From Paenisporosarcina sp050269735 (GTDB lineage Bacteria; Bacillota; Bacilli; Bacillales_A; Planococcaceae): a DNA stretch of 64,000 nucleotides. This document shows positions 49,254 to 57,322 of this stretch, in pieces. The stretch's first letter is position 1; each line of letters starts with the position of its first letter. Below the pieces are notes generated by a model. That model was not told where the DNA came from and searched no databases. It saw nothing but the letters and a program-made list of their open reading frames with translations. A program made the translations under genes and the position numbers. The stretch is from the NCBI RefSeq assembly GCF_050269735.1, contig NZ_JBNNIX010000001.1, positions 558,001-622,000 on the forward strand. The letters are read 5' to 3'.

Positions 49254-49433
49254 ATTATCGGAAATCATAACAAAGTCAAAGGAGTATATTTTAAATAATC
49301 GTGTACCATTCAACAAAAGATATTTATGAAATTGACTCGAAGATATGTAAATTTAAAGAGTCCATAAAATTTTTGGGAAACGCGAATAGCTCGACCAATA
49401 TGAGGAAAACCGAGAAAAAAGCTAATTAGTTAA

Positions 49434-49464
49434 GGACATCTGCGACTGCAGCTGTCCATTTTTT
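49434..49464 (+). terminator. Terminator-like hairpin in the gap before kbl
   Basis: GGACA with CTGC pairs with GCAG and TGTCC, followed by ATTTTTTG. Nothing upstream on this strand obviously needs it except the metalloprotease unit, so it may end an unseen short transcript. A second inverted pair, CTGAGACTTT/AAAATCTCAG, lies at about 49490-49533. Confidence 0.5.
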
Positions 49465-49707
49465 GTGTAAAGACAAGTTAACTTGAGGCTGAGACTTTGA
49501 AATATAGCCGAATATGATCGATAAAATCTCAGACTCATCTCCAGTCGGAACGATAAACAGTTTCAAGCCATTTTAATTTCGTGGTGTCAGCACGTTGCGC
49601 TTTTCTAATGCGCGTATGTTAAAATGGAAAAGATTATAATACACCAGCGATTTGCCAATGATAGTGGTGTGGCATATAAATAAATTCGCTTGAGAGGAAG
49701 ATGCTTT

Positions 49708-50898
49708 TTGTCTAACGTATTAGATGCTTTTTTAGAAGAAAACTTACAAGAATTACGCGACCAAGGGTTATACAATGAAGTCGATCCAGTAGAAGGTCCG
49801 AATGGAGCAAAAATTCAAGTTCGAGGCAAAGAACTCATTAATTTATCATCAAATAACTATCTGGGATTGGCAACAAACGAAGAATTGAAACGCATAGCAA
49901 AAGAAACAATCGATAAATACGGCGTGGGTGCAGGTGCGGTTCGTTCAATCAACGGAACACTTGACCTTCACGTGAAGCTCGAAGAAAAGCTAGCTGAGTT
50001 CAAAGGAACGGAAGCGGCAATTTCTTATCAATCCGGCTTCAACTGTAACATGGCAGCTATTTCAGCTGTTATGGACAAAAACGATGCCATTCTTTCAGAC
50101 CAATTGAACCATGCATCGATTATCGATGGTTGCCGATTGTCTAAAGCGAAAATCATTGCATTTAAACATTCAGACATGGACGATTTACGTGCAAAGGCAA
50201 AAGAAGCACAAGAATCAGGTCTTTATAATAAAGTCATGGTCATCACGGACGGCGTATTTTCAATGGATGGCGATATTGCAAAACTGCCTGAAATCGTTGA
50301 AATCGCGAAGGAATTTGATTTAATCACATACGTGGATGATGCACATGGATCAGGTGTAACTGGTAAAGGAAAAGGAACGGTTAAGCATTTCGGATTGGAA
50401 AAAGACATCGACTTCCAAATGGGTACTTTGTCTAAAGCTGTAGGTGTAGTCGGTGGATATGTAGCGGGTAAACAATCGTTGATTGATTGGTTAAAAGTCC
50501 GTTCACGTCCATTCCTATTCTCAACAGCTGTGCCACCAGGGGACGTTGCTGCAATCACAGCTGCCTTGCAAATGATCATTGATTCTACAGAGCTTCACGA
50601 CAAGCTTTGGGATAATGGTGATTATTTGAAAGCGGGACTTAAGAAATTAGGATTCGATATCGGCGCTTCTGATACGCCGATTACGCCTTGTATCATTGGC
50701 GATGAAAAACTGACACAGCAGTTCTCAAAACGTCTGTTTGAAGAAGGCGTTTATGCGAAAGCGATCGTCTTCCCAACCGTTCAAAAAGGGACAGGCCGTG
50801 TTCGTAACATGCCAACTGCAGTCCATACGAAAGAAATGTTGGACGATGCACTTGCCATCTATGAAAAAGTTGGAAAAGAGCTTGGTGTAATTAAGTAA
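49708..50898 (+). CDS. kbl: Glycine C-acetyltransferase (2-amino-3-ketobutyrate CoA ligase)
   Basis: PLP enzyme of 396 residues that cleaves 2-amino-3-oxobutyrate with CoA to glycine and acetyl-CoA, the second step of threonine degradation. Family marks: INLSSNNYLGLATNEELK (residue 42), GAVRSINGTLDLHVKLEEKL (about 75), DQLNHASIIDGCRLSKA (about 130), YVDDAHGSGVTG (about 205), and MGTLSKAVGVVGGYVAG with the PLP Lys (about 240). Start TTG 49708 behind AGAGGAAG. A threonine dehydrogenase gene lies 1.9 kb downstream, so the pathway is local although two other genes intervene. Confidence 0.93.
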   Translation: MSNVLDAFLEENLQELRDQGLYNEVDPVEGPNGAKIQVRGKELINLSSNNYLGLATNEELKRIAKETIDKYGVGAGAVRSINGTLDLHVKLEEKLAEFKGTEAAISYQSGFNCNMAAISAVMDKNDAILSDQLNHASIIDGCRLSKAKIIAFKHSDMDDLRAKAKEAQESGLYNKVMVITDGVFSMDGDIAKLPEIVEIAKEFDLITYVDDAHGSGVTGKGKGTVKHFGLEKDIDFQMGTLSKAVGVVGGYVAGKQSLIDWLKVRSRPFLFSTAVPPGDVAAITAALQMIIDSTELHDKLWDNGDYLKAGLKKLGFDIGASDTPITPCIIGDEKLTQQFSKRLFEEGVYAKAIVFPTVQKGTGRVRNMPTAVHTKEMLDDALAIYEKVGKELGVIK

Positions 50899-50906
50899 GA
50901 CAGATG

Positions 50907-50944
50907 AACACTCGAATGTGTATAAGCGTTCGAGTGTTTTTTTG
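50907..50944 (+). terminator. Terminator of kbl
   Basis: AACACTCGAA and TTCGAGTGTT, perfect 10-bp arms, followed by TTTTTG. Confidence 0.9.
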
Positions 50945-51002
50945 TATCGTAATAGATAAATTACCAGTAGCATAAATTAATTTTGTGATGGGGGATGGGT
51001 TT

Positions 51003-51707
51003 GTGACGTATGAAGAAGTAATGAATTATCTAAAGAAAGTTGGCACGGAGCAAACAAGAAAGACATTTATCAATCATGGAGCGACCGGTGACTTTTATGG
51101 AGTTAGGGTAGGAGACATGAAAAAAATCCTGAAGCATGTGAAAAAAGATCAGGATTTAGCATTGAGGTTATACGACTCGGGGAATTCGGATGCTATGTAC
51201 TTGGCAGGCTTGGCCGTCGATCCAAAATTAATGACCAAAGAACAATTACAGTCATGGGTCAAAGCGGCCTATTGGTATATGCTGTCTGGGTACTCGGTCG
51301 CCTGGGTAGCGGCTGAAAGCCCGTTTGCTTTAGAACTAGCTAGAGAGTGGATACAATCGGACAATGAAATGATTGCCTGTGCGGGGTGGAGCACTTATAC
51401 GAACTACTTGACCTATGCAGGAGCCGGTGAATTGGATTTAAAAGAAATCTCCCGTTTGCTAGAAGAGATCAGAGTTGGCATTCACCAAGCCCCGAACCGG
51501 GTACGTTACGATATGAACTCATTTGTTATCTCCGTTGGTGGATATGTGCCGGAGTTGCGGGAAGATGCTCAAAGAGTGGCAATGGAAATCGGCAAAGTCC
51601 ATGTGGATATGGGAGGGACAGCTTGTAAAGTCCCTCTAGCTTTCGATTACATCGAAAAAGTCATTGCACGTGGCGAACCAAAAAAGAAAAAAACAGTGAG
51701 ATGTTAA
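51003..51707 (+). CDS. DNA alkylation repair protein (AlkD-like HEAT fold)
   Basis: All-helical protein of 234 residues of the AlkC/AlkD-related superfamily, which removes alkylated bases. Typical segments: FYGVRVGDMKKILKHVKKDQ near residue 30, LALRLYDSGNSDAMYLAGL near 52, WVAAESPFALELAREWIQSD near 100 and RVRYDMNSFVISVGGYVPEL near 165. The C-terminus ends in a basic stretch (GEPKKKKTVRC). GTG 51003 is the likely start; ATG 50985 and ATG 50988 lack a ribosome site. Glycosylase activity cannot be confirmed; this branch is often annotated only as putative. Confidence 0.78.
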   Translation: MTYEEVMNYLKKVGTEQTRKTFINHGATGDFYGVRVGDMKKILKHVKKDQDLALRLYDSGNSDAMYLAGLAVDPKLMTKEQLQSWVKAAYWYMLSGYSVAWVAAESPFALELAREWIQSDNEMIACAGWSTYTNYLTYAGAGELDLKEISRLLEEIRVGIHQAPNRVRYDMNSFVISVGGYVPELREDAQRVAMEIGKVHVDMGGTACKVPLAFDYIEKVIARGEPKKKKTVRC

Positions 51708-51726
51708 GAGTTTGAATGATGGATGG

Positions 51727-51758
51727 ACCTCGACGTAGCAAGACGCGTCGAGGTTTTT
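51727..51758 (+). terminator. Terminator of the alkylation repair gene
   Basis: ACCTCGACG and CGTCGAGGT, perfect 9-bp arms, followed by TTTTCTG. Confidence 0.88.
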
Positions 51759-51819
51759 CTGTTTAGAGAGGAATTTTACTCTGTAAAAAGGGTGAATTCT
51801 TGAATGAATGATGATTCAT

Positions 51820-51907
51820 TGCAACTTTCACGATTTGGTTGCAACTTTTGGGGTTTTCGTTGCAACTTTCCCGATTTGGTTGCAACTTTTCACATTTTGT
51901 TGCAACA
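51820..51907. repeat. 21-bp-period word array F (TTGCAAC)
   Basis: TTGCAAC words have their GCAAC at 51821, 51841, 51862, 51882 and 51902, steps of 20, 21, 20 and 20. Between them GATTTGG or TTTTNG-type spacers. Five units, between convergent genes and between two terminators. The core TTGCAA is palindromic. Confidence 0.85.
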
Positions 51908-51933
51908 AACCAATTATCTCCTAATTTATCTCG

Positions 51934-51964
51934 CAAAAAAACACGCGGTTGCAATTCCGCGTGG
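51934..51964 (-). terminator. Terminator of the TPR membrane-protein gene
   Basis: CACGCGG and CCGCGTG pair across a TTGCAATT loop. On the minus strand seven T follow. TTGCAA, the array F word, is in the loop. Confidence 0.85.
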
Positions 51965-51975
51965 CTTCATCTGGT

Positions 51976-52596
51976 TTATAAATGCTTATGAGAGTGGACG
52001 ACGGAGTATTTTTGAATGCCGCGTGACGTGTCGATCGCTTTTTGATGTTCTTCTTCAGCCAGCTTCGAATTTCCTTCCACTTGTGCAATGAAAGAATTCA
52101 TGGCGTGGGTCATCCAAGGCTTGTCGAAAGAATCCATATAACGTTTCGCTTCTTCAATGTCTCCATTTTTAGTTGCCACATAGGCCAAATAATAGGAACG
52201 CAAAGGGGCTTTCGAAATTTTTTCGGCACTTGCACGAGCGGCATCATAGTCATGCTGAAAAATGTCAAGAATAGTTGAATAGACTTGCTGGATGAGTGGC
52301 TGTTTGTATTTCGTTAATATGGCTCGAAGATTATCTTCGACTTCTATCCGATTGCCATGAGCCAATGAAAGAGTAAATGCCTGTAACGGCTTTTTACGGT
52401 TGGCTTGTAAAAACTTTTCAACCTTTGTTAAATCATTTGTCCAATAGGCTGTGTGAATCTGCATCAGGATAAGCGGTAGGAGAACGGCGACAAATACGAT
52501 TACCATGATAAGCCAAAAGGGAAACTCTAGAAAAGCTAGTACTAGTGTCACGATAAACACGAAACTATAGGTGATGGCAAGAGACTTGAAATTCAT
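51976..52596 (-). CDS. Membrane protein with TPR-like soluble domain, unknown function
   Basis: Protein of 206 residues. Two membrane helices occupy about residues 5-45 (YSFVFIVTLVLAFLEF, FWLIMVIVFVAVLLPLIL), then a soluble all-helical part (about 50-200) with repeat-like blocks such as RSYYLAYVATKNGDIEEAKR and IAQVEGNSKLAEEEHQKAID. These resemble tetratricopeptide helices, which bind partner proteins. The C-terminus is His-rich (VVHSHKHL). ATG 52596 follows AAGGAAG at 7 bases. I do not recognise the family. Confidence 0.65.
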   Translation of the reverse strand: MNFKSLAITYSFVFIVTLVLAFLEFPFWLIMVIVFVAVLLPLILMQIHTAYWTNDLTKVEKFLQANRKKPLQAFTLSLAHGNRIEVEDNLRAILTKYKQPLIQQVYSTILDIFQHDYDAARASAEKISKAPLRSYYLAYVATKNGDIEEAKRYMDSFDKPWMTHAMNSFIAQVEGNSKLAEEEHQKAIDTSRGIQKYSVVHSHKHL

Positions 52597-52704
52597 ATGC
52601 AAACTTCCTTTTTTTCTATAACTATACCAAATGTTACGCGGGAACTATATGGACTTAAAGATAAATTGGGCAAATCGATACAAGAAACTTTGAGGTGATG
52701 TGTA

Positions 52705-52733
52705 TTGTACTTTCCAAATGAACACACTATAAT
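52705..52733 (+). promoter_or_regulatory. Sigma-A promoter of tdh
   Basis: TTGTAC (52705-52710) and TATAAT (52728-52733) are 17 bases apart, ahead of the tdh coding region by about 95 bases. Confidence 0.75.
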
Positions 52734-52827
52734 GAATACTGATTAAAATCATTCATATCAACGTTTTATTAATATAATGTGTATTCCTGAGAAGAACAAT
52801 TGTTTATTTGACGAGGAGGAAATTCAA

Positions 52828-53769
52828 TTGAAAAAAATTATGATTACAGGTGCTTTAGGTCAAATTGGATCAGAACTGATCACCAAACTACGTGAAATAT
52901 ATGGAGCAGATAATGTCTTAGCAACTGATATTCGTAAAACGGATTCGCCGGTTGTCACAAACGGTCCTTTTGAATTGCTGGATGTAATGGATGCAGAACG
53001 CATGCACACACTTGCGAAAGACTTTGGCGCAGACACAATGATGCATATGGCTGCCTTGCTATCGGCTACAGCTGAAGCAAAACCATTGCTTGCATGGAAT
53101 TTAAATATGGGCGGTTTGGTGAATGCACTTGAAACGTCTCGCGAACTAGGACTTCAATTCTTTACCCCAAGTTCAATCGGCGCATTTGGTCCATCGACAC
53201 CGAAAAAAAATACGCCACAAGATACATTGCAACGTCCAACCACCATGTATGGTGTGAACAAAGTGTCAGGTGAATTGCTATGTGATTACTATTTCCATAA
53301 GTTTGGTGTAGATACACGCGGAGTTCGTTTCCCTGGCTTGATTTCATACGTTACGCCTCCGGGTGGTGGAACGACTGACTATGCTGTTGATATTTATTAC
53401 AAAGCGCTGGCAGATGGGAAATATACATCGTATATCGAGCAAGGCACATATATGGATATGATGTATATGCCGGATGCCCTGCAAGCAATCATAGATTTAA
53501 TGGAAGCGGATGCGTCTAAACTCGAGCATCGCAATGCATTTAATGTTACGGCGATGAGTTTTGAACCGGAAGAAATTGCGGCATCCATTCGCAAGCACAT
53601 TCCTGGTTTTGAGTTGTCGTATGAAGTGGACCCAGTCCGTCAAGCAATTGCTAACAGCTGGCCAGATAGCATTGATGCATCGGCTGCGAAAGACGAGTGG
53701 GGCTTCAAAGCTCAATACGACCTTGATTCAATGACAGCGGACATGCTTGCTAAGCTGGCGAAAAAATAA
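52828..53769 (+). CDS. tdh: L-threonine 3-dehydrogenase, short-chain (epimerase-like) type
   Basis: NAD-dependent enzyme of 313 residues with an extended SDR fold rather than the zinc MDR fold. It starts KKIMITGALGQIGSELITKL. The catalytic Tyr-x-x-x-Lys is in MYGVNKVSGELLC (about residue 138). SSIGAFGPSTP near 112, VRFPGLISYVTPPGGGTTDY near 165 and MDMMYMPDALQAIIDLM near 210 match Staphylococcus- and Flavobacterium-type threonine dehydrogenases. With kbl it converts threonine to glycine and acetyl-CoA. TTG 52828 follows GAGGAGG at 8 bases. It has its own promoter and terminator. Confidence 0.9.
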   Translation: MKKIMITGALGQIGSELITKLREIYGADNVLATDIRKTDSPVVTNGPFELLDVMDAERMHTLAKDFGADTMMHMAALLSATAEAKPLLAWNLNMGGLVNALETSRELGLQFFTPSSIGAFGPSTPKKNTPQDTLQRPTTMYGVNKVSGELLCDYYFHKFGVDTRGVRFPGLISYVTPPGGGTTDYAVDIYYKALADGKYTSYIEQGTYMDMMYMPDALQAIIDLMEADASKLEHRNAFNVTAMSFEPEEIAASIRKHIPGFELSYEVDPVRQAIANSWPDSIDASAAKDEWGFKAQYDLDSMTADMLAKLAKK

Positions 53770-53778
53770 ATGATGACG

Positions 53779-53814
53779 AGCTAATGATTCTGTAAGAATC
53801 ATTAGCTTTTTTTG
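53779..53814 (+). terminator. Terminator of tdh
   Basis: AGCTAATGATTCT and AGAATCATTAGCT, perfect 13-bp arms, followed by seven T. Confidence 0.93.
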
Positions 53815-53915
53815 TTGTTTGAAAGGTTACATGTTAGTTCGCAGAAGGGTGATCCCTGAGGATCGTAATAACAATCGGTAACACGAATCAGGTCAAAGTA
53901 AATATTTGAAAATTT

Positions 53916-53929
53916 TGATAGCGCTTCCA
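53916..53929 (+). promoter_or_regulatory. Possible cre (CcpA) site before the acyl-CoA ligase gene
   Basis: TGATAGCGCTTCCA matches 9 of the 11 fixed positions of the Bacillus cre consensus TGWAANCGNTNWCA. It lies about 85 bases before the start, so carbon catabolite control is plausible for a fatty-acid activation gene. Confidence 0.5.
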
Positions 53930-54012
53930 TATTCTTTTTTGTACAATGCTATTATAAGAAAACTTATTAATCAGAATAATTAATAAGTTATTTTTTAATA
54001 GGGGGATATTAG

Positions 54013-55542
54013 ATGAATCTTGCCACTTCGTTAGTACTCAATGCAAACAGGCATCCGAACAAACATTGTGTGACATGTGAAGATCGAACTTACTCGTATA
54101 GAGAGTTCAATGATGAAGTTAATCGACTTTCGAACGGCTTACTGGCATTAGGTTTGGAAAAGGGAAATAAAATTGGACTTTTCATGAAGAACTCGGACTA
54201 TTTCACGATTGCCCTTTATGCGAGCTGGAAAGCAGGATTAACAGTTGTTCCAATCAACTTTCGTCTGACAGCTTCGGAAACGAATTATATTCTTGAACAA
54301 TCGGATTGTGTTGCGATATTTTGTGATGGAGAGCTTGAAGAAACTGTGGCTATGGCAGCGGAGGGTCTTGAATATGTAAAACATATCATCGTCCATCATT
54401 CGTCTCCTAAAGATGGTCACTTATCGTGGAACCAAGTGACGAGTGAAGATGTATGTGAACCGAATGTACTTGTATTAAATACAGATGATGCAGAAATATT
54501 ATATACCTCAGGCACGACCGGAAAGCCGAAAGGGGCGCTATTTGACCATCAACGAATACTCAATGTCAATATGGCGTTCATCATGCTAAAAAAACTTCAT
54601 GCCGAAGATAAAATGCTTCATGTTGCGCCATTGTTCCATTCAGCGCAATTAAACTTATTCTTCACGAGCGCTATTATGTTGGGGGCATCCAGTGTCATTC
54701 ATCGGGACTTCCATCCTGTGACAACATTGAAAGCCATAGAAGAACATGGCATCACTATCTTCTTTGGTGTACCGGCTATGTACAATGCCATGCTACAAGT
54801 GCCGAATGGAGATACGTATAATTTGTCAACCATTCGACGATGTGGCTATGGGGCAGCACCGATGGCTCCTGCGTTGGTGGAGCAATCAATGAAATTGTTC
54901 GGCACAGATCAATTCTACAATTTATGCGGCTTAACTGAAGCTGGCCCAGGTGGCGTATTCCTATCACCAGAGGATCATAAAACGAAACTAGGTGCTGGTG
55001 GAACTGCGATGTTCTTTACCAACATTCGTGTGGTCAATGACAACATGGAAGATGTGAAGCCTGGTGAAACTGGAGAGTTTGTCATTAAAGGTGAGACCGT
55101 GATGAAAGAGTACTATCGAAAACCAGAAGAGACACAAAAGACTTTTTCAGATGGTTGGTTATTAACAGGTGACTTGGCAACTATTGATGAAGATGGCTAT
55201 ATCACGATAGTTGACCGAAAAAAAGACATGATTATTTCAGGTGGGGAAAATGTTTACTCAGTCGAAGTGGAACAAGTTCTCAATAGCCATCCGCAAGTAT
55301 TGGAAGCGGCAACTATAGGTGTGCCAGACGAGAAGTGGGGAGAAATGGTTGCGGCAATTATCGTTTCTAAAACGGGAGAACCAATCGATGAAGCCGATTT
55401 ACTAAGCTATTGCAAAGAACGACTAGCAGGCTACAAAGTGCCAAAGACATTTTTCTATGCAGATGTTTTACCAAGAAATGCATCAGGTAAGATTTTGAAA
55501 TACCAATTACGCGACTCTTTTAATGAGCAGGTTATTGCTTAA
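54013..55542 (+). CDS. AMP-forming acyl-CoA synthetase (fatty-acid CoA ligase type)
   Basis: ANL-superfamily ligase of 509 residues. It joins CoA to a carboxylic acid through an acyl-adenylate. The P-loop LYTSGTTGKPKGALFDH is near residue 160, YNLCGLTEAGPGGVF near 302, and TGDLATIDEDGYITIVDRKK near 390, with the Asp for ribose. ISGGENVYSVEVE is near 412 and the catalytic Lys is in NASGKILK near 495. No stand-alone fatty-acid genes are adjacent, so chain length is uncertain (medium or long chain fits best). AGGGGG precedes ATG by 7 bases. A cre-like site lies upstream. Confidence 0.9.
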   Translation: MNLATSLVLNANRHPNKHCVTCEDRTYSYREFNDEVNRLSNGLLALGLEKGNKIGLFMKNSDYFTIALYASWKAGLTVVPINFRLTASETNYILEQSDCVAIFCDGELEETVAMAAEGLEYVKHIIVHHSSPKDGHLSWNQVTSEDVCEPNVLVLNTDDAEILYTSGTTGKPKGALFDHQRILNVNMAFIMLKKLHAEDKMLHVAPLFHSAQLNLFFTSAIMLGASSVIHRDFHPVTTLKAIEEHGITIFFGVPAMYNAMLQVPNGDTYNLSTIRRCGYGAAPMAPALVEQSMKLFGTDQFYNLCGLTEAGPGGVFLSPEDHKTKLGAGGTAMFFTNIRVVNDNMEDVKPGETGEFVIKGETVMKEYYRKPEETQKTFSDGWLLTGDLATIDEDGYITIVDRKKDMIISGGENVYSVEVEQVLNSHPQVLEAATIGVPDEKWGEMVAAIIVSKTGEPIDEADLLSYCKERLAGYKVPKTFFYADVLPRNASGKILKYQLRDSFNEQVIA

Positions 55543-55593
55543 TTATTTCTTAGGAGATTACGAGAGTACAATCAAACCCTAATAGATAAAAAA

Positions 55594-55640
55594 TAAGCTG
55601 TCTCGAATCCGCGATGTTGCGGAATTTGAGATAGCTTGTT
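55594..55640 (+). terminator. Terminator of the acyl-CoA synthetase gene
   Basis: TAAGCTGTCTCGAATCCGC pairs imperfectly with GCGGAATTTGAGATAGCTT, followed by GTTTATGG. Confidence 0.72.
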
Positions 55641-55688
55641 TATGGTACCATTATTGGATATAACTTAAGATTTATGAGGTGGTTTTTT

Positions 55689-55994
55689 TTGATAATAGCA
55701 AAAGCTGTGCTTATAGTAAGTGCTTTATTAATTTTATGGCTTTCATACCAAGTATGGAGTAAACAACGTTTCAGACTCCTAGCAGGATATGTTGAAGGCT
55801 CAATTAAGGAAGAAGAGAGAAAGCTATTTGCAATAGTTAATGGTCTTTTTTTGATGATGTATGGTATCTGGACGCTAACATTTTCTATATTTTTGTCAGA
55901 AAATAATTTCGATGTATTTTTCTATGTTTGGTTCATTGCAATCATTGTAATGACAATCGTTCATATCGTATTTATTAACATAAAGTTTAACTAA
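55689..55994 (+). CDS. DUF3784-like three-helix membrane protein
   Basis: Small membrane protein of 101 residues with three helices (about 2-20, 45-67, 75-97). Between the first two comes a loop (SKQRFRLLAGYVEGSIKEEE) that fits what I remember of DUF3784, a family of no known function. TTG 55689 lies six bases after GAGGTGG. ATG 55674, five codons earlier, overlaps that ribosome site, so TTG is preferred. Single gene between two terminators. Confidence 0.65.
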   Translation: MIIAKAVLIVSALLILWLSYQVWSKQRFRLLAGYVEGSIKEEERKLFAIVNGLFLMMYGIWTLTFSIFLSENNFDVFFYVWFIAIIVMTIVHIVFINIKFN

Positions 55995-56027
55995 TACAAT
56001 AAGTAGTTGACTAAATATAGTTAAAAA

Positions 56028-56057
56028 CCTGTCATTCGTTGATAGTCGAATGACAGG
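56028..56057. terminator. Bidirectional terminator before bshB2
   Basis: CCTGTCATTCG and CGAATGACAGG, perfect 11-bp arms with an 8-base loop, between convergent genes. Confidence 0.88.
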
Positions 56058-56063
56058 CAGTTA

Positions 56064-56759
56064 TTAATATGACACTTCAAAATCCTCGTGCCAACGATAA
56101 TTATAGAAACGCTCATAAGTAAACCAGTTTTCCGCTTCTGGTTCTCCTGCCGCCAACCGTTTGTCCATTTCCGAAAGCATCCACGCTGTTTGGGAAATGT
56201 GAGCACGCATTGCACCCATCTTTTGATCGCGCACTTCTTGAATATCATGGATGACATCAGGTTCACCTAAGGCATCTTTGGTGTTATTCGCAAATGCAAC
56301 TGCATACAATTTCGGACGTAAGGTTTCATCCATGCGACGAACAGCACGAACAACCGCTCGAGCAGTCGCTTCATGATCTGGATGCACAGCGTAATTCGGA
56401 TAAAACGTAATGATAAGGGAAGGATTTGTTTCTTCAATCAACTTCGTCATCATTTGGACCATTTCTTCATCGTCTTCAAATTCAACTGTTTTATCACGTA
56501 AACCCATCATTCGAAGGTCAGTTAAACCCATCGCTTGTGCAGAAGCAAGCAATTCCTGTTTGCGTATATGTGGTAAAGACTCGCGCGTTGCAAATGGAGG
56601 ATTTCCTAGATTACGTCCCATCTCCCCAAGCGTCAAACATGCATAGGTAACCGGAATTCCTTGTTTGATATACATGGAGATAGTGCCGGAAACGCCAAAT
56701 GCTTCATCATCCGGATGAGGAAATACAACGAGTACGTGTCTTTCTTGTGCTAAAGTCAT
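56064..56759 (-). CDS. bshB2: Bacillithiol deacetylase BshB2
   Basis: LmbE-family zinc deacetylase of 231 residues. In bacillithiol synthesis it removes the acetyl group from GlcNAc-malate; BshB enzymes can also act in detoxification. The metal motif VVFPHPDDEAFG is at residue 10, TLGEMGRNLGNPP near 42, FYPNYAVHPDHEATARAVV near 118 with the third ligand His. Length is close to Bacillus YojG (about 221). AGGAGG precedes ATG. It follows yojF by 15 bases, the same pair as in Bacillus, so bacillithiol is probably made by this organism. Confidence 0.92.
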   Translation of the reverse strand: MTLAQERHVLVVFPHPDDEAFGVSGTISMYIKQGIPVTYACLTLGEMGRNLGNPPFATRESLPHIRKQELLASAQAMGLTDLRMMGLRDKTVEFEDDEEMVQMMTKLIEETNPSLIITFYPNYAVHPDHEATARAVVRAVRRMDETLRPKLYAVAFANNTKDALGEPDVIHDIQEVRDQKMGAMRAHISQTAWMLSEMDKRLAAGEPEAENWFTYERFYNYRWHEDFEVSY

Positions 56760-56774
56760 GTGATTTCCTCCTTC

Positions 56775-57125
56775 TTAATACGTAAATGGCGTTTCGCTAA
56801 TTTGTAGCGCTACTGCCAATTTTCCTGATTGATCATGTCCGGCCATCAATAAACGACCGTATTCATCCAATTCATAATGCGTAATGCCTTGCGCATACAC
56901 CCAGCCATGTGGCAACTTCAAACCTACACGATGAGGACTGTCGCCCGCAACTTTTCCTAGTTCGTATTTCACGACAATATTACGAATGAATGCACCAGCA
57001 TTAAACACAGTCTCATCAAAATGAGATGCATAAGCACCATTCGTCGTTTCCAAATGTAGATAAACATCTTTATCAGCAAAGGAATTTAATAATTCCTGTA
57101 ACTTCCCGACATGTACAACTTCCAT
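56775..57125 (-). CDS. yojF: YojF (DUF1806) protein, partner gene of bshB2
   Basis: Soluble protein of 116 residues of the DUF1806 family, whose biochemical role is unknown. It matches YojF: DVYLHLETTNGAYASHFDE near residue 20, FIRNIVVKYELGKVAGDSPH near 46 and RVGLKLPHGWVYAQGITHYE near 66. AGGAGG is 7 bases before ATG. It is the first gene of the yojF-bshB2 operon, which suggests a link with bacillithiol metabolism. Confidence 0.88.
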   Translation of the reverse strand: MEVVHVGKLQELLNSFADKDVYLHLETTNGAYASHFDETVFNAGAFIRNIVVKYELGKVAGDSPHRVGLKLPHGWVYAQGITHYELDEYGRLLMAGHDQSGKLAVALQISETPFTY

Positions 57126-57322
57126 TAGACTTCCTCCTATTTACCGCAAAACTTATAACCATAAGTATAGTGAATTCTGCTAATTATTGCGATTAGCTTG
57201 CCTTGTGGAAATGAAAATTGCTTGATTAATGAGTTCACTTGTGTGAAATTTCTTCGTTTCACGAAAAGAATATATGGTATTATCAAACTATCTGATTTTT
57301 GAGACAACAGGAGGATGGTCAC

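Noticed and set aside
49690..49707. TTG 49690 as kbl start
   Set aside because: TTG 49708 has the proper distance from AGAGGAAG, which itself lies between the two codons.
53881..54012. A riboswitch before the acyl-CoA synthetase
   Set aside because: No conserved aptamer or terminator/antiterminator pair is visible, only a cre-like site.
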